Assembly: GCA_937879965.1 (NCBI GenBank) | Contig: CALFMP010000007.1 | Location: 62,001-126,000 of the forward strand | Origin: QKMZ01 sp012965515 | GTDB taxonomy: Bacteria > Cyanobacteriota > Vampirovibrionia > Obscuribacterales > Obscuribacteraceae | Direction: 5' to 3' | DNA: 64,000 nucleotides | In this document: positions 53,901-62,210 of the stretch, piece by piece | Position numbering within the stretch: position 1 is the first letter of the stretch | How the letters are laid out: each line of letters opens with the position of its first letter | Made by a program: the position numbers and the translations under genes | The notes under the pieces: generated by a model | What the model saw: the letters and a program-made list of their open reading frames with translations, nothing else | The model's database searches: none | What the model was told of the DNA's origin: nothing

Positions 53901-54031
53901 TTGGTGAGGTGACTGCCGAACAAGTGCTCAATGTCGTCGACAGTGAAATGAAACAAGAAGAAAGGGATTTGATCAGCCTCAGCACGCAGGCAATGAAAAC
54001 AGCGTGGGAAACGGCACTTCCATTTGATTAA
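50942..54031 (+). CDS. purL: FGAM synthase, PurS-PurL fusion form
   Basis: 1029 aa, more than small PurL (about 740) but less than the full E. coli enzyme (about 1295). Residues about 100-175 look like PurS (ALRLKGLKEIVKVASGR...), after a unique 90-residue start; the two PurM-type halves follow with TWSEHCKHKIFNAKI, GDKSGIPTVNG-type DGGNKSGIPTVNG near 410, and a second ADE half with GPSQKAPCDAAV near 685. No glutaminase is fused; PurQ is separate and adjacent. So PurL supplies the synthase and PurQ the ammonia, as in Bacillus-type systems but with PurS joined to PurL. Confidence 0.93.
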   Translation: MTQGAKYRENEHVLEISKTATICVAVISEAEHQSFPLYWLLVNKESLPDGQIPSKMQKDISDVLADSLSQEVLACAPDDRSKWLERFSKEEYKHFAERQFLPGVTDNLAHTVEEALRLKGLKEIVKVASGRGFLFKEKSGDAKAISDALIYKEYHPLTDRFIVHETTGDAAGLLKFPHVVLPETPKVENVSLELSDEKLETLSKERLLALNLDEMKAIRQYYRLDKTKTARKEREMPDMPTDVELEVLAQTWSEHCKHKIFNAKITHIDNSKPREPRTETITSLYKTYIKAATKKLSQWRKDLLSVFEDNAGVVKWDSETAVCFKVETHNSPSALEPYGGALTGILGVNRDILGTGLGAKPLFNTDIFCFAYPSPSLPQRPKLLPAKAILDGVRKGVEDGGNKSGIPTVNGAIYFDPGYRAKPLVFCGTGGLLPLHIKAGSETRDAVKKHTRAGDFIIMAGGRVGKDGIHGATFSSESLNEGSPMSAVQIGDPFTQKRLMDFVIDARDAGLITGITDNGAGGLSSSVGEMATITGGAIIHLDRVPTKYPGLADWEVVVSESQERMTISTNDFEGIKKLADKHNVEVSNIGEFTNKGYFEVQNNGKTVALLELEFLHDGCPVLTLESQWSPAQITMKTGKQPDHLGRVLLQLLKHPNICSREPIIRQYDHEVRGQSVIKPLMGPSQKAPCDAAVLLPRLTPDLDRAPALAVSNGLCPRLSEHDPYLMAQCAVDEAVRNAVCVGSDPDTLSLLDNFCWPDPVYSDSNPQGKRHLAELVRCCQGLYDAVIAYGAPLISGKDSMKNNFDDGALKLAIPPTLLISCMGRVPEARFARSMEFKKVGDLIYVLSAGVLGLAASHYEEFNGWQSIMLPELDLDRAPTMYRRLHTAIKSGWVHSAHDISEGGLAACVAESVIGSRNGATLDIGEYHKYLADLYEERGTQAFKSWDFVTRADALLFGEGPGHIVVSIDRDHKADFERHFEGLTIIRIGEVTAEQVLNVVDSEMKQEERDLISLSTQAMKTAWETALPFD

Positions 54032-54046
54032 GGTAGGACGGCAGCG

Positions 54047-54790
54047 ATGAAACCAACAGCGATTGTATTGACTGGAGACGGCATTAACTGCGGCGACGAA
54101 ACTTCGTTCGCCCTGCAGCTCGCCGGCTTCGATCCGCTGCTGACACATACGAGCGATTTGCTGGGCAATCCTAAATTGCTGAAGGATGCGAAGCTTCTGG
54201 CGCTGCCTGGCGGCTTTTCCTTCGGAGACGAGATTGCTTCAGGAAAGGTTCTCGCGATTAAACTCGAAGCTGCACTGAAAGAGAGTCTCAAAGAATTTGT
54301 CAACGAAGGCAAGTTGGTCATTGGCATCTGCAATGGCTTCCAATGTTTGGTGCAACTGGGCTTACTTCCAGAATCAGAAAATGATGGTGTCCGGCTGGCC
54401 AGCCTGTCTCGCAACAGCGGCAAGAAGTTCATCAACAGGTGGGTTCAACTTTCCGTTGACTCGAAAGTATCCTGCCCTTGGCTGGAAGGACTCACAGAGT
54501 TCGACTTGCCTATTCGACATGGAGAAGGGCGCTTGTCTCCGGCAAAAGAATCTGAAGACGCCGTGAAAAAGCAGGCACCACTCCGGTACTCAATTGAAGT
54601 GAACGGCAGCTTCGATCGCATTTCGGGATTGACCAATGCTAAAGGAAATGTCTTCGGGCTGATGCCTCACCCGGAAGCATTTGTGCGCTGGACTCAGCAC
54701 CCGAGCTGGACTCGCTTAACATCATTGCCTGACAAATCTCCTCCTGGTCTCAAGATTTTCCAGAACGCTCATTCAATGGTGGCAAACTAA
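54047..54790 (+). CDS. purQ: FGAM synthase glutaminase subunit
   Basis: 247 aa. Glutaminase subunit releasing ammonia for PurL. Class I amidotransferase motifs: LPGGFSFGDEIASG near 50, the nucleophilic cysteine in GICNGFQCL near 90, and His-x-Glu in MPHPEAF near 208. Starts 15 bases after purL; its TAA overlaps the purM ATG by one base. Confidence 0.97.
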   Translation: MKPTAIVLTGDGINCGDETSFALQLAGFDPLLTHTSDLLGNPKLLKDAKLLALPGGFSFGDEIASGKVLAIKLEAALKESLKEFVNEGKLVIGICNGFQCLVQLGLLPESENDGVRLASLSRNSGKKFINRWVQLSVDSKVSCPWLEGLTEFDLPIRHGEGRLSPAKESEDAVKKQAPLRYSIEVNGSFDRISGLTNAKGNVFGLMPHPEAFVRWTQHPSWTRLTSLPDKSPPGLKIFQNAHSMVAN

Positions 54791-55797
54791 TGGAACCAAG
54801 AACATACGCGCAAGCTGGAGTCGATGTGCTGAAGGCAGAAGCCTTCGTCACCCGGTTGAAGAGCCTTTCTAAACGAGCCGACCATCAACGACTCTGGCCG
54901 GCGGCTGGGGGTTATGCTGCTGTTTACCCTGTAGATGAACGCACGGCAATGGCGCTGACTACAGATGGAGTGGGGACGAAACTTCTAATCGCGCTGGAAC
55001 TCAAACAACTAAGCACTATCGGAATCGACCTGGTAGCAATGTGCGCGAATGATCTCGTCTGTGTGGGTGCGCGACCGGTTGCGTTTCTCGATTACTACGC
55101 AGTTGGAAAACTCGTGGATGAAGACGCGGACCAAATCATGCAAGGCATAGTCGAAGGCTGCGATCAGGCAGGCTTGCTCCTGGTCGGCGGAGAAACCGCA
55201 GAGATGCCCGACTTGTATAAAGGCGGGCACTTCGACATGGCAGGCTTCGCAGTTGGACTTGTATCGAAGGAAAAATTGATCACCGGCGACAAGATCAAGA
55301 AAGGTCAAAAAGTCGTAGGAGTAGCGTCATCAGGTATTCATTCCAACGGACTTTCTCTGGCGTCAAAACTCGTCGGCAATGACAAGAATTTGAAGGAGAA
55401 ACTCCTCGAGCCCACATTGATATATACAAAGCCAGTCAACGAGATTCTAGACAAGAAACCGGAGGCAATCACTGGTGTCACTCACATCACTGGCGGTGGC
55501 TGGAGAAACATGCTCAGGCTGTCAAAAGACGTAGGCTACAAGCTGACAGAACTGTTGCAAGTCCCTGAGATTTTTGAGTATCTCGGACGCAACATTGAGC
55601 CAGACGAGATGTACAAAACATTCAATATGGGCATGGGTATGACCCTCACCACAGATGGTGACGCGGATCTCATCATCAAAACATTTTCTGAATACGGTTT
55701 TACAGCAAAAGTAGTGGGAGAAGTTACGGACAGTCGCGGTGAGTTGGTCATCGACGGCGTTGGCGCACGTGGTGGCGCAATCAACTTGAAGGAGTAA
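54790..55797 (+). CDS. purM: AIR synthase
   Basis: 335 aa. Closes the imidazole ring of FGAM with ATP. The family sequence blocks TDGVGTKLLIA, LVAMCANDLVCVGARP, LLVGGETAEMPD and GVASSGIHSNGLSL are present in order, and HITGGGWRNM near 230. Starts in the TAATG overlap with purQ, ends four bases before purH. Confidence 0.97.
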   Translation: MEPRTYAQAGVDVLKAEAFVTRLKSLSKRADHQRLWPAAGGYAAVYPVDERTAMALTTDGVGTKLLIALELKQLSTIGIDLVAMCANDLVCVGARPVAFLDYYAVGKLVDEDADQIMQGIVEGCDQAGLLLVGGETAEMPDLYKGGHFDMAGFAVGLVSKEKLITGDKIKKGQKVVGVASSGIHSNGLSLASKLVGNDKNLKEKLLEPTLIYTKPVNEILDKKPEAITGVTHITGGGWRNMLRLSKDVGYKLTELLQVPEIFEYLGRNIEPDEMYKTFNMGMGMTLTTDGDADLIIKTFSEYGFTAKVVGEVTDSRGELVIDGVGARGGAINLKE

Positions 55798-55801
55798 GAA
55801 C

Positions 55802-57397
55802 ATGGTGAATGCGCTAATCAGCGTTTCCGACAAAACAGGGTTGGAGAAGTTCCTAAAAGAACTGAAGGAGCTTGGAGAGCTGAATATCATTGCGACATCC
55901 AGCACCTACGCGTACATAAAAGAAATTAGAATCGACTGCAATAAGGTCGAAGACCTAACGCAGTTCCCCGAAATTCTCGGCGGTCGCGTAAAGACCCTGC
56001 ACCCCAAAGTTTTTGCCGGAATTCTCTATAGAGACAAAGAAGAAGACGGCAAGGTTCTCAAAGATATCGGCGTACAGCCACTCGACCTGGTCGTCGTGAA
56101 CCTCTATCCATTCGAGAAGAAATTGGCTGAGGGCCTGCCACCCGAGAAGATGGTCGAGCAAATCGATATCGGCGGACCATCGCTTATTCGTGCCGCCGCT
56201 AAAAACCACAAGTATTTGGCGATCGCCTGCCAACCGGAGCAATACGATTCAATCATTGAATCAATGAAAGCCAACCAGGGCAAAATCACCGATGAGCTGC
56301 GCAAACAACTTTGCTTTGCAGCCTTCACGCGCACGGCTGAATACGACAGACAAATCTCGAATTACTTTGCAAAACAACAAGCCCTCGTCAAAACCAACGG
56401 CTCCAAAGCTGGTGAACCCTGCGCCGAAGGCGAAGCTCTGCCCCCGTCGGTAACTTTGAACCTCTCGCAATTCCAATCGCTCAGATATGGCGAAAACCCA
56501 CATCAAGCAGCGGTATGGTACTCCGATTCAAAGTGCGGAAAGAAGGAAGAGAGCTTCCCGCCCTTCTTGCAATTGCAAGGCAAGGAGATGTCATCCAACA
56601 ACATCACAGACACCTACTGCCTGGTGCGCATCTTGAGAGACGCTGGCAATCCAGCAGCCTGCATCATCAAACACAACAATCCTTGCGGCGTGGCGATCGG
56701 CAAAACACTGGACGAAGCGTTTGAAAAAGCATATTCAACCGACCCGGTCTCTGCTTTCGGCGGTATCTATGGTTTCACAGCAAAACTCACCGAAGACCTT
56801 GCCCGCAAGATCGTCGAAGGATTTGTGGAAATCGTCGCCGCTCCTGACTTTGAAGAAGGCGCATTGAAAGTTCTTTCCACGAAGAAAAACATTCGTGTTC
56901 TGAAGTTCAAGCCAAACGTTCTTTCCCCTCAAGCACACGACGCTTGGACTGCAAAATACTTGCAGGACTTCGGCTGGATTATCGAAAAAGATACTGAACC
57001 GCCGGTAACAGGCGAGCAGTTCCAAAAAGTCTCCGGAAAAGGCGAAGATCAACTTCTCGGCGACGCGCAATTTGCCTGGTCAGTGGTGAAGCACCTAACG
57101 TCGAACGCAATCTTCATTGCCAAGGACGGCAAGTCTCTCGGTTTCGGCATCGGTCAGACAAGCCGCATCGCCTCTGTAAAAATCGCTTTGGAACAAGCGG
57201 GTGAAGCTGCACGCGGAGCGGTTCTGGCCAGCGATGCGTTCTTCCCGGCCACCGACAATATAGATGCCTGCAAGGAAGCTGGTATCAAATTGATTGTCCA
57301 GCCTGGCGGCAGCATCAAAGACAAAGAAGTCATCGAAGCTTGCGAAAAGGCAGGCATCACGATGCTTTTCACCGGACAACGCTGCTTCAAGCACTAA
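55802..57397 (+). CDS. purH: Bifunctional AICAR transformylase/IMP cyclohydrolase
   Basis: 531 aa. Last two steps to IMP. The N-terminal cyclohydrolase half (about 1-195) is the methylglyoxal-synthase-like fold: VSDKTGLEKF, GGRVKTLHPKVF, NLYPFEK, IDIGGPSLIRAAAKN. The transformylase half carries RYGENPHQ near 225 and the catalytic KHNNPCGVA near 290, and ends MLFTGQRCFKH. Fifty-four bases separate it from purE. Confidence 0.97.
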   Translation: MVNALISVSDKTGLEKFLKELKELGELNIIATSSTYAYIKEIRIDCNKVEDLTQFPEILGGRVKTLHPKVFAGILYRDKEEDGKVLKDIGVQPLDLVVVNLYPFEKKLAEGLPPEKMVEQIDIGGPSLIRAAAKNHKYLAIACQPEQYDSIIESMKANQGKITDELRKQLCFAAFTRTAEYDRQISNYFAKQQALVKTNGSKAGEPCAEGEALPPSVTLNLSQFQSLRYGENPHQAAVWYSDSKCGKKEESFPPFLQLQGKEMSSNNITDTYCLVRILRDAGNPAACIIKHNNPCGVAIGKTLDEAFEKAYSTDPVSAFGGIYGFTAKLTEDLARKIVEGFVEIVAAPDFEEGALKVLSTKKNIRVLKFKPNVLSPQAHDAWTAKYLQDFGWIIEKDTEPPVTGEQFQKVSGKGEDQLLGDAQFAWSVVKHLTSNAIFIAKDGKSLGFGIGQTSRIASVKIALEQAGEAARGAVLASDAFFPATDNIDACKEAGIKLIVQPGGSIKDKEVIEACEKAGITMLFTGQRCFKH

Positions 57398-57451
57398 GCT
57401 GCAGCACGAGAGTACACGTGAAGCGATACGGTCAGCGAAGAGGGACACGAA

Positions 57452-57967
57452 ATGAAAAAGCCTGTTGTCGGAATCGTAATGGGAAGCAAATCCGATTACG
57501 AGACTTTCAAACACGGCGAACAAGTGCTCATCGATTTCGATGTCCCTTATGAAATCTCGGTCAAAAGCGCGCACCGCATGCCAAAGGAGATGTTTGACTA
57601 TGCAACCACCGCAGAAGAGCGGGGGCTGAAAGTGATCATCGCCGGAGCCGGCGGTGCCGCTCATTTGCCGGGTATGGTTTCAGCTCTGACACCACTGCCG
57701 GTACTGGGTGTGCCGATCGAGTCACGGGTTCTTAAGGGGGTGGACAGCCTGCTGTCGATTGTTCAAATGCCATCCGGGATTCCTACGGCAACCTTCGCTA
57801 TCGGACAAGCCGGTGCCGTCAATGCCGCTCTCTTCGCCGTCCAAATCCTGGCACTGGAAGATGAAAAGCTTCTCTGCGCCCTTAAAAAGTATAGAGAGAA
57901 ACTTGCCGATGAGGCCCGCGCCGGTGACGTGGTGGTCAAAGAGAGACTGGTTACGAAGAAAGCGTAG
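57452..57967 (+). CDS. purE: N5-CAIR mutase (class I)
   Basis: 171 aa. Converts N5-CAIR to CAIR. Class I features: MGSKSDY at residue 10, SAHRMP near 43 (catalytic His) and AGAGGAAHLPGM near 72, VLGVPIES. Paired with purK downstream, as required for the bacterial two-enzyme route. A GGGCGACGC palindrome starts at its stop codon. Confidence 0.97.
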   Translation: MKKPVVGIVMGSKSDYETFKHGEQVLIDFDVPYEISVKSAHRMPKEMFDYATTAEERGLKVIIAGAGGAAHLPGMVSALTPLPVLGVPIESRVLKGVDSLLSIVQMPSGIPTATFAIGQAGAVNAALFAVQILALEDEKLLCALKKYREKLADEARAGDVVVKERLVTKKA

Positions 57968-57988
57968 GGGCGACGCCATGCGTCGTCC
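57968..57988. repeat. Palindrome of the GGGCGACGC family between purE and purK
   Basis: GGGCGACGC CAT GCGTCGTCC, differing by one base from the copy at 41731-41751. It is directly after the purE stop and 60 bases before purK, so it lies inside the cluster, unlike the other copies. Confidence 0.65.
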
Positions 57989-58048
57989 GGTCTGAAGATC
58001 AAAGGTCTCATTTCGAAGAGTAATTACGAGGCAGAGTAAGCAAAATCA

Positions 58049-59254
58049 ATGGCGACAGTAGGTATTCTCGGCGGCGGACAATTAGGAATGCTTCTGGCGG
58101 AGAGCATCTACCGATATGGTGGAACCGTCGCCGTTTACGATCCCGACGTTAATGCGCCGGCGCACAGACTGGCGGCGCGTTCATTCACAAAACCCTTTAC
58201 TGACGCTTATTCGCTTGGCCAGTTTTTCGATCATTGCGATGTGGTGACATACGAATTCGAAAACGTTGAAAGCGCTCCACTTTACTCCCTGGCGAAAGTA
58301 AAACCGATTTTGCCCAGCGTAAAGGTCCTCGCCACCTGCCAAGACCGCATTCAGGAGAAGGAGTTTCTCAAAGAAAACAACCTCCCGCATGCTCATTTCG
58401 CGACGGCGAAGACAGTTGTAGAACTCGAGCAGCAGGCGCGTGCATTCCAGCTTCCTTTCATCATCAAGACCGCTCGTGGTGGCTATGACGGAAAGGGACA
58501 GTGGCTCATCAACAACACAAAAGAATTAGAAACACTGCTGGATGACACCGATCTTTTGAAGCACGAAGGAAGCGGTTTCGTCATTGAAGCAGTAATCAAC
58601 ATCGCCATGGAAGTGAGCTGCATTGTCGTCCGCAACCCGGCAAACAAAGATTACGTATATCCGGTCTTCGAAAACATTCACAAAAATCACATTCTCGATT
58701 TCACCATTTTTCCGGCCCGCTTGCCCCTCGAAGTCGCAGACAAACTTCAAGATATCGCGTTGGCAACAGCAAAGAGATTGGATGTAAACGGTTTGCTTTG
58801 CATCGAATTTTTCCTTGCCAAATGCCGCTCTCCAAATTCATCAGGTATTGCAATCGGCGAGTGGAACATCTACATCAACGAGATGGCACCACGGCCCCAT
58901 AACTCCGGTCACGTCACGCGGGTAGGCTCGAGTGTAAGCCAGTTTGACAGCCTTGCAAGAGTGCTTTTGAACATTCCTTTGGCGCAGCCGAAGGGTATTG
59001 ACGTGGGCTCATATTGCATGGGCAACTTGCTGGGTGATGTCTACCTTGCCCAAGGAACAAATGGACAGAAGTCGCTAAATCTTCAGGCGCTTGAGGCTTT
59101 CCCTGAAGTAATCGACGTGGTTCTTTATGGGAAACATGAAGCCCGAGAAAAACGGAAAATGGGGCATTTTGTCGCGCAGAACAAGACCGGCGATGAAGCG
59201 CTTGCATCCGCACAAAAGTTCAGAGAAAGTTTGATGAACAGCCGAGTAGATTGA
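58049..59254 (+). CDS. purK: N5-CAIR synthetase
   Basis: 401 aa. ATP-grasp enzyme making N5-CAIR from AIR, bicarbonate and ATP. GILGGGQLGMLL opens the protein; TARGGYDGKGQW near 145 and EMAPRPHNSGHVT near 280 are signature ATP-grasp and substrate blocks. Last gene of the cluster; an 81-base gap from purE includes a hairpin. The next gene is convergent. Confidence 0.97.
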   Translation: MATVGILGGGQLGMLLAESIYRYGGTVAVYDPDVNAPAHRLAARSFTKPFTDAYSLGQFFDHCDVVTYEFENVESAPLYSLAKVKPILPSVKVLATCQDRIQEKEFLKENNLPHAHFATAKTVVELEQQARAFQLPFIIKTARGGYDGKGQWLINNTKELETLLDDTDLLKHEGSGFVIEAVINIAMEVSCIVVRNPANKDYVYPVFENIHKNHILDFTIFPARLPLEVADKLQDIALATAKRLDVNGLLCIEFFLAKCRSPNSSGIAIGEWNIYINEMAPRPHNSGHVTRVGSSVSQFDSLARVLLNIPLAQPKGIDVGSYCMGNLLGDVYLAQGTNGQKSLNLQALEAFPEVIDVVLYGKHEAREKRKMGHFVAQNKTGDEALASAQKFRESLMNSRVD

Positions 59255-59261
59255 CTGTCTC

Positions 59262-59651
59262 TTACTCCGGTTGATTGATCATGAATGTAGCAAAACTGTC
59301 GAAAAACTCTCTCATCGTTTGAGCATGTGGAGCAAACTCTGGCACCGCATCTAGTGCGGCATCCATGCTTGTGATCCAGGCATCACGTTCTTTGCGACCA
59401 ATTTTGAAAGGCATATGACGCTGACGCATTCGCGGATGACCGCGCTGCTCACTGTACGTTTGACGCCCCCCCGTTCGCTGAATCAGAAACAGCGCCAAAT
59501 GTTCTTTACCAGGCGCAAGATCCTCAGGGTAAAGCGGTCGCAAGATAGGGTCTTTCTCGACACCGGCATAGAAGTGTTCGACCAGCCTGTAAAACGGCTC
59601 GTCAGAACCAATAGCCTTGTATACCAGCCCTACGGGATCAATGACATTCAC
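59262..59651 (-). CDS. Truncated haemoglobin, group II type
   Basis: 129 aa, the usual length of 2-on-2 globins. The sequence blocks FYRLVEHFYAGVEKDP, LYPEDL and RMRQRHMPFKIGRKERDAW (the last contains the proximal His, near residue 79) are group II (GlbO-like) hallmarks. It binds haem and O2/NO; role here probably oxygen or NO handling. Convergent with purK, seven bases apart. ATG at 59651; ribosome site not clear. Confidence 0.9.
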   Translation of the reverse strand: MNVIDPVGLVYKAIGSDEPFYRLVEHFYAGVEKDPILRPLYPEDLAPGKEHLALFLIQRTGGRQTYSEQRGHPRMRQRHMPFKIGRKERDAWITSMDAALDAVPEFAPHAQTMREFFDSFATFMINQPE

Positions 59652-59770
59652 AATGCGATTATACAGCGCCGGCGCTGACGGTTAAATCCTGGAGGCTTGT
59701 GGCAATAAATGAGTTAAGCGTATTAGAAGACTATATAGGCGCGATAAGTATCAAATAGGAACTTACATAC

Positions 59771-61393
59771 GTGTTTCAAAAGTGGCAGCAGTGCATTGAC
59801 GCTGCCCGCAAAGAGTGCGAGCTGGAGAATTGGCAGGCGGCTGAGAAGCACCTGGCAACAGCCCTGGCCGAGGCGGAGCGTTTCGGCTATAACAACACCC
59901 GCCTGTGCGAGTCCTTGTGTAAGCACGCGGAAGTGCTTGCCAATCTGGGCCGCGTCGGGGAAGCTCTCGACGAATTAGACCGAGCTCTCGGCATTGCCAA
60001 AAATGCTTACGGTCCCGTCCATCACGAAGTAGCTACAATTCTTACGCAGATTGGCAGGCTCGGCACACTCTACACGCTGGACGAAGCGGAGAAGAACCTC
60101 AAACAAGCCATTCTCGTATATCGAGAGGTTAAGGACGAACGCTCGGCCTTGGCGATTGAACAATTAGCACAACTCTACGGTATGCATGGTCGGCAAGACG
60201 AAGCCGAGAGCCTGCTTAGAGACCTTTTGGAGGACCTGGAGAGAAATCCACCGGCAGACCAGTCTTTGCTTGGTCGCACGCTGCTCTCGCTCGGCAATAT
60301 GTGCATGAGCTATGACGATGACGACGAGGCTGCCGTATTGATTGAGCGGGCCCTGCCGATACTGAGAGATGATCCGGAATGCTGCCAGCAAGCTGTCGAT
60401 GCCGCATCGTCTTTGGGCAAGCATTACTTTGGCAAAGAACAATTCGAAGAAGCCGAGGACGCCTACGATCAAGCAATTGAACTGGCGACAAATCGTCCGC
60501 AGGCTTGCGCTCGTTATACGGCTGAAGCGCTCGTGCGCCTGTCGCGCTTGCAGACAGTCGTGCATCAGAACTATGAACTCGCGGAAGAATTGCTTGTTCA
60601 AGCAATGGACGCTTGTGAAGCGGCTGTTCCACCGCTGTCAGTCAGCTTGGTCAGGGCAGAGTATGCGCGCCTCGCTCAGCGCACGGGCAGATATGGACGT
60701 GTTGAAGCGCTCGACAAATTGCTTTTTCAAAACTACAAGTCTATAGTCGATAACGCACTCGGCGGCGAACCGACTTATGGCTATGAGATGCTGGCAATCA
60801 GCCATGGACAACAGCTGGCTGAGCTGCTTTGCAAACAGAAGAAGTGGAAGGACGCCGAAGAGTATTCCCGCTGGGTAACAAAGATGGCGGATCGCTATTG
60901 TGGTGAAACCGCGCTCTACACCATTCAAAGCGCTATTACACTTGCCACCATATGCAGTGAAACTCTTCAAGTCGATGAAGCAATGAAAATTTGCGACCGG
61001 CTGATCGAGCTGGACGGAAGAGACGAGATCGACTGTTTACTTTTAGCTCGCGTAGTGCCGATTCTCGTAAGAACCGGCCGACGCAGCGACGGCGAAGGAT
61101 TGGTATCTCGCCTGCAAAGCCGTATTGAAAACGCAGCCCTGGACGGAATGCGTGATTACAATGCATCGGCATATTACCGTCTAGCGCTGGCAAACAAACA
61201 CCTGGGTCGGATGGAGGAAGCCAGAGAACTGATGGCCATCGCCGTTTCAGAACTGGAAGAGGAAACCGGCTCGGACAGCATCTTTCTCGCCTTTGTCTTA
61301 GAAGATTGGGCCGACGAATTGAGAGAAGTCGACGGTGAAGAAATGTCGACAGTCCTCTCATCTAAAGCCGCCGATATCAGAGCCAAAAGATAG
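59771..61393 (+). CDS. Tetratricopeptide-repeat protein
   Basis: 540 aa from a GTG with AGGAA about ten bases upstream. TPR-type helix pairs run through the whole length, for example ENWQAAEKHLATALAEAERFG, LGRVGEALDELDRAL, KYGMHGRQDEAESLLRDLL-like and YFGKEQFEEAEDAYDQAIEL, about ten to twelve in number. No signal peptide, so cytosolic. TPR arrays assemble protein complexes; nothing shows the partner. It precedes the next gene by nine bases on the same strand. Confidence 0.85.
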   Translation: MFQKWQQCIDAARKECELENWQAAEKHLATALAEAERFGYNNTRLCESLCKHAEVLANLGRVGEALDELDRALGIAKNAYGPVHHEVATILTQIGRLGTLYTLDEAEKNLKQAILVYREVKDERSALAIEQLAQLYGMHGRQDEAESLLRDLLEDLERNPPADQSLLGRTLLSLGNMCMSYDDDDEAAVLIERALPILRDDPECCQQAVDAASSLGKHYFGKEQFEEAEDAYDQAIELATNRPQACARYTAEALVRLSRLQTVVHQNYELAEELLVQAMDACEAAVPPLSVSLVRAEYARLAQRTGRYGRVEALDKLLFQNYKSIVDNALGGEPTYGYEMLAISHGQQLAELLCKQKKWKDAEEYSRWVTKMADRYCGETALYTIQSAITLATICSETLQVDEAMKICDRLIELDGRDEIDCLLLARVVPILVRTGRRSDGEGLVSRLQSRIENAALDGMRDYNASAYYRLALANKHLGRMEEARELMAIAVSELEEETGSDSIFLAFVLEDWADELREVDGEEMSTVLSSKAADIRAKR

Positions 61394-61402
61394 GACCCCC
61401 GC

Positions 61403-62149
61403 GTGGACGAAAAGACCTCTGAGTTTTTGGAAGAGTTATCGAACAAGTATCGGCATTGCGATACGTACCAGGATTCAGGGCTGATTCAAACAACGACCAC
61501 CGTCGCAGAGCGCGTCATCAAGTCGCACAATTCGTTCAGTACATTCTTTGTTCGACCAGGTCGTTTGAGCATTCATATCTGGTTCGGCGAGGATCAAAGT
61601 GGCTCACCGCTGAGCATTGTCTACGAATCCGGCAAATCTTTTGCGTTTCGCGAAGGAGGCGACGTGCCAGCCATGGAATGTCATTCTTTGAGTAACGCCC
61701 TGGCGAAAATCTGTGCTGTTTCTAATTGGACGAGCGACGGTTTTGTCCTTGCCATACCCTCGCTTTTGGAAAAGGAAATACGCGATAGCTGTACCGCAAA
61801 ATTCTTTGACGAAAACTGCTTTCTCATCAAGGAGGTCAATTCAAAGGCTCATGTGCGCAGAACTCTGGGCTCGGAAATGACAGACGTCTGGTTTCGAGCA
61901 GACCTAACGGTACACGATGTTGAAGTGCAATCCGAAATGAGCAAGGAGGAGTTTCTCGATCTGCACGGAACTGTCATCGCCTTGCCAGAAATTCGTGAAA
62001 CAATCGAACGAGCGCGCCAAGCGTACCCCAGTCTCACTGAGATAATAGCGCAGCAGTCATCCGACGTGATTAGAAAGTCACGTCGCGTCTATTCACACGT
62101 CCTCTTCGATCAGGACATCGATGAATCGGTGTTCGAAATTCCTACATAG
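61403..62149 (+). CDS. Hypothetical LolA-like protein without signal peptide
   Basis: 248 aa from a GTG. The opening LEELSNKYRHCDTYQDSGLI resembles the first helix and strand of LolA/DUF2092-like domains (..Y....Y.D.G.v...), with strand-rich continuation, and it ends QDIDESVFEIP, the usual C-terminal '...D...F' box. Unlike periplasmic LolA-type proteins it shows no signal peptide. It follows the TPR gene by nine bases, so both probably act together; function unknown. Confidence 0.68.
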   Translation: MDEKTSEFLEELSNKYRHCDTYQDSGLIQTTTTVAERVIKSHNSFSTFFVRPGRLSIHIWFGEDQSGSPLSIVYESGKSFAFREGGDVPAMECHSLSNALAKICAVSNWTSDGFVLAIPSLLEKEIRDSCTAKFFDENCFLIKEVNSKAHVRRTLGSEMTDVWFRADLTVHDVEVQSEMSKEEFLDLHGTVIALPEIRETIERARQAYPSLTEIIAQQSSDVIRKSRRVYSHVLFDQDIDESVFEIPT

Positions 62150-62164
62150 TAAAAAGTCATATTT

Positions 62165-62184
62165 GGGCGCATGCAATTGCGCCC
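62165..62184. repeat. Palindrome of the GGGCGCA family
   Basis: GGGCGCA TGCAAT TGCGCCC, 7-bp arms, between the convergent genes ending at 62149 and 62211. Matches 21814-21835. Confidence 0.5.
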
Positions 62185-62210
62185 CCACGCCTCTGCCGAA
62201 GCACTTCCTG

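Noticed and set aside
50942..54031. Frameshifted or broken full-length PurL (missing the glutaminase)
   Set aside because: The gene ends naturally and is followed by an intact purQ, so it is a complete two-gene arrangement.
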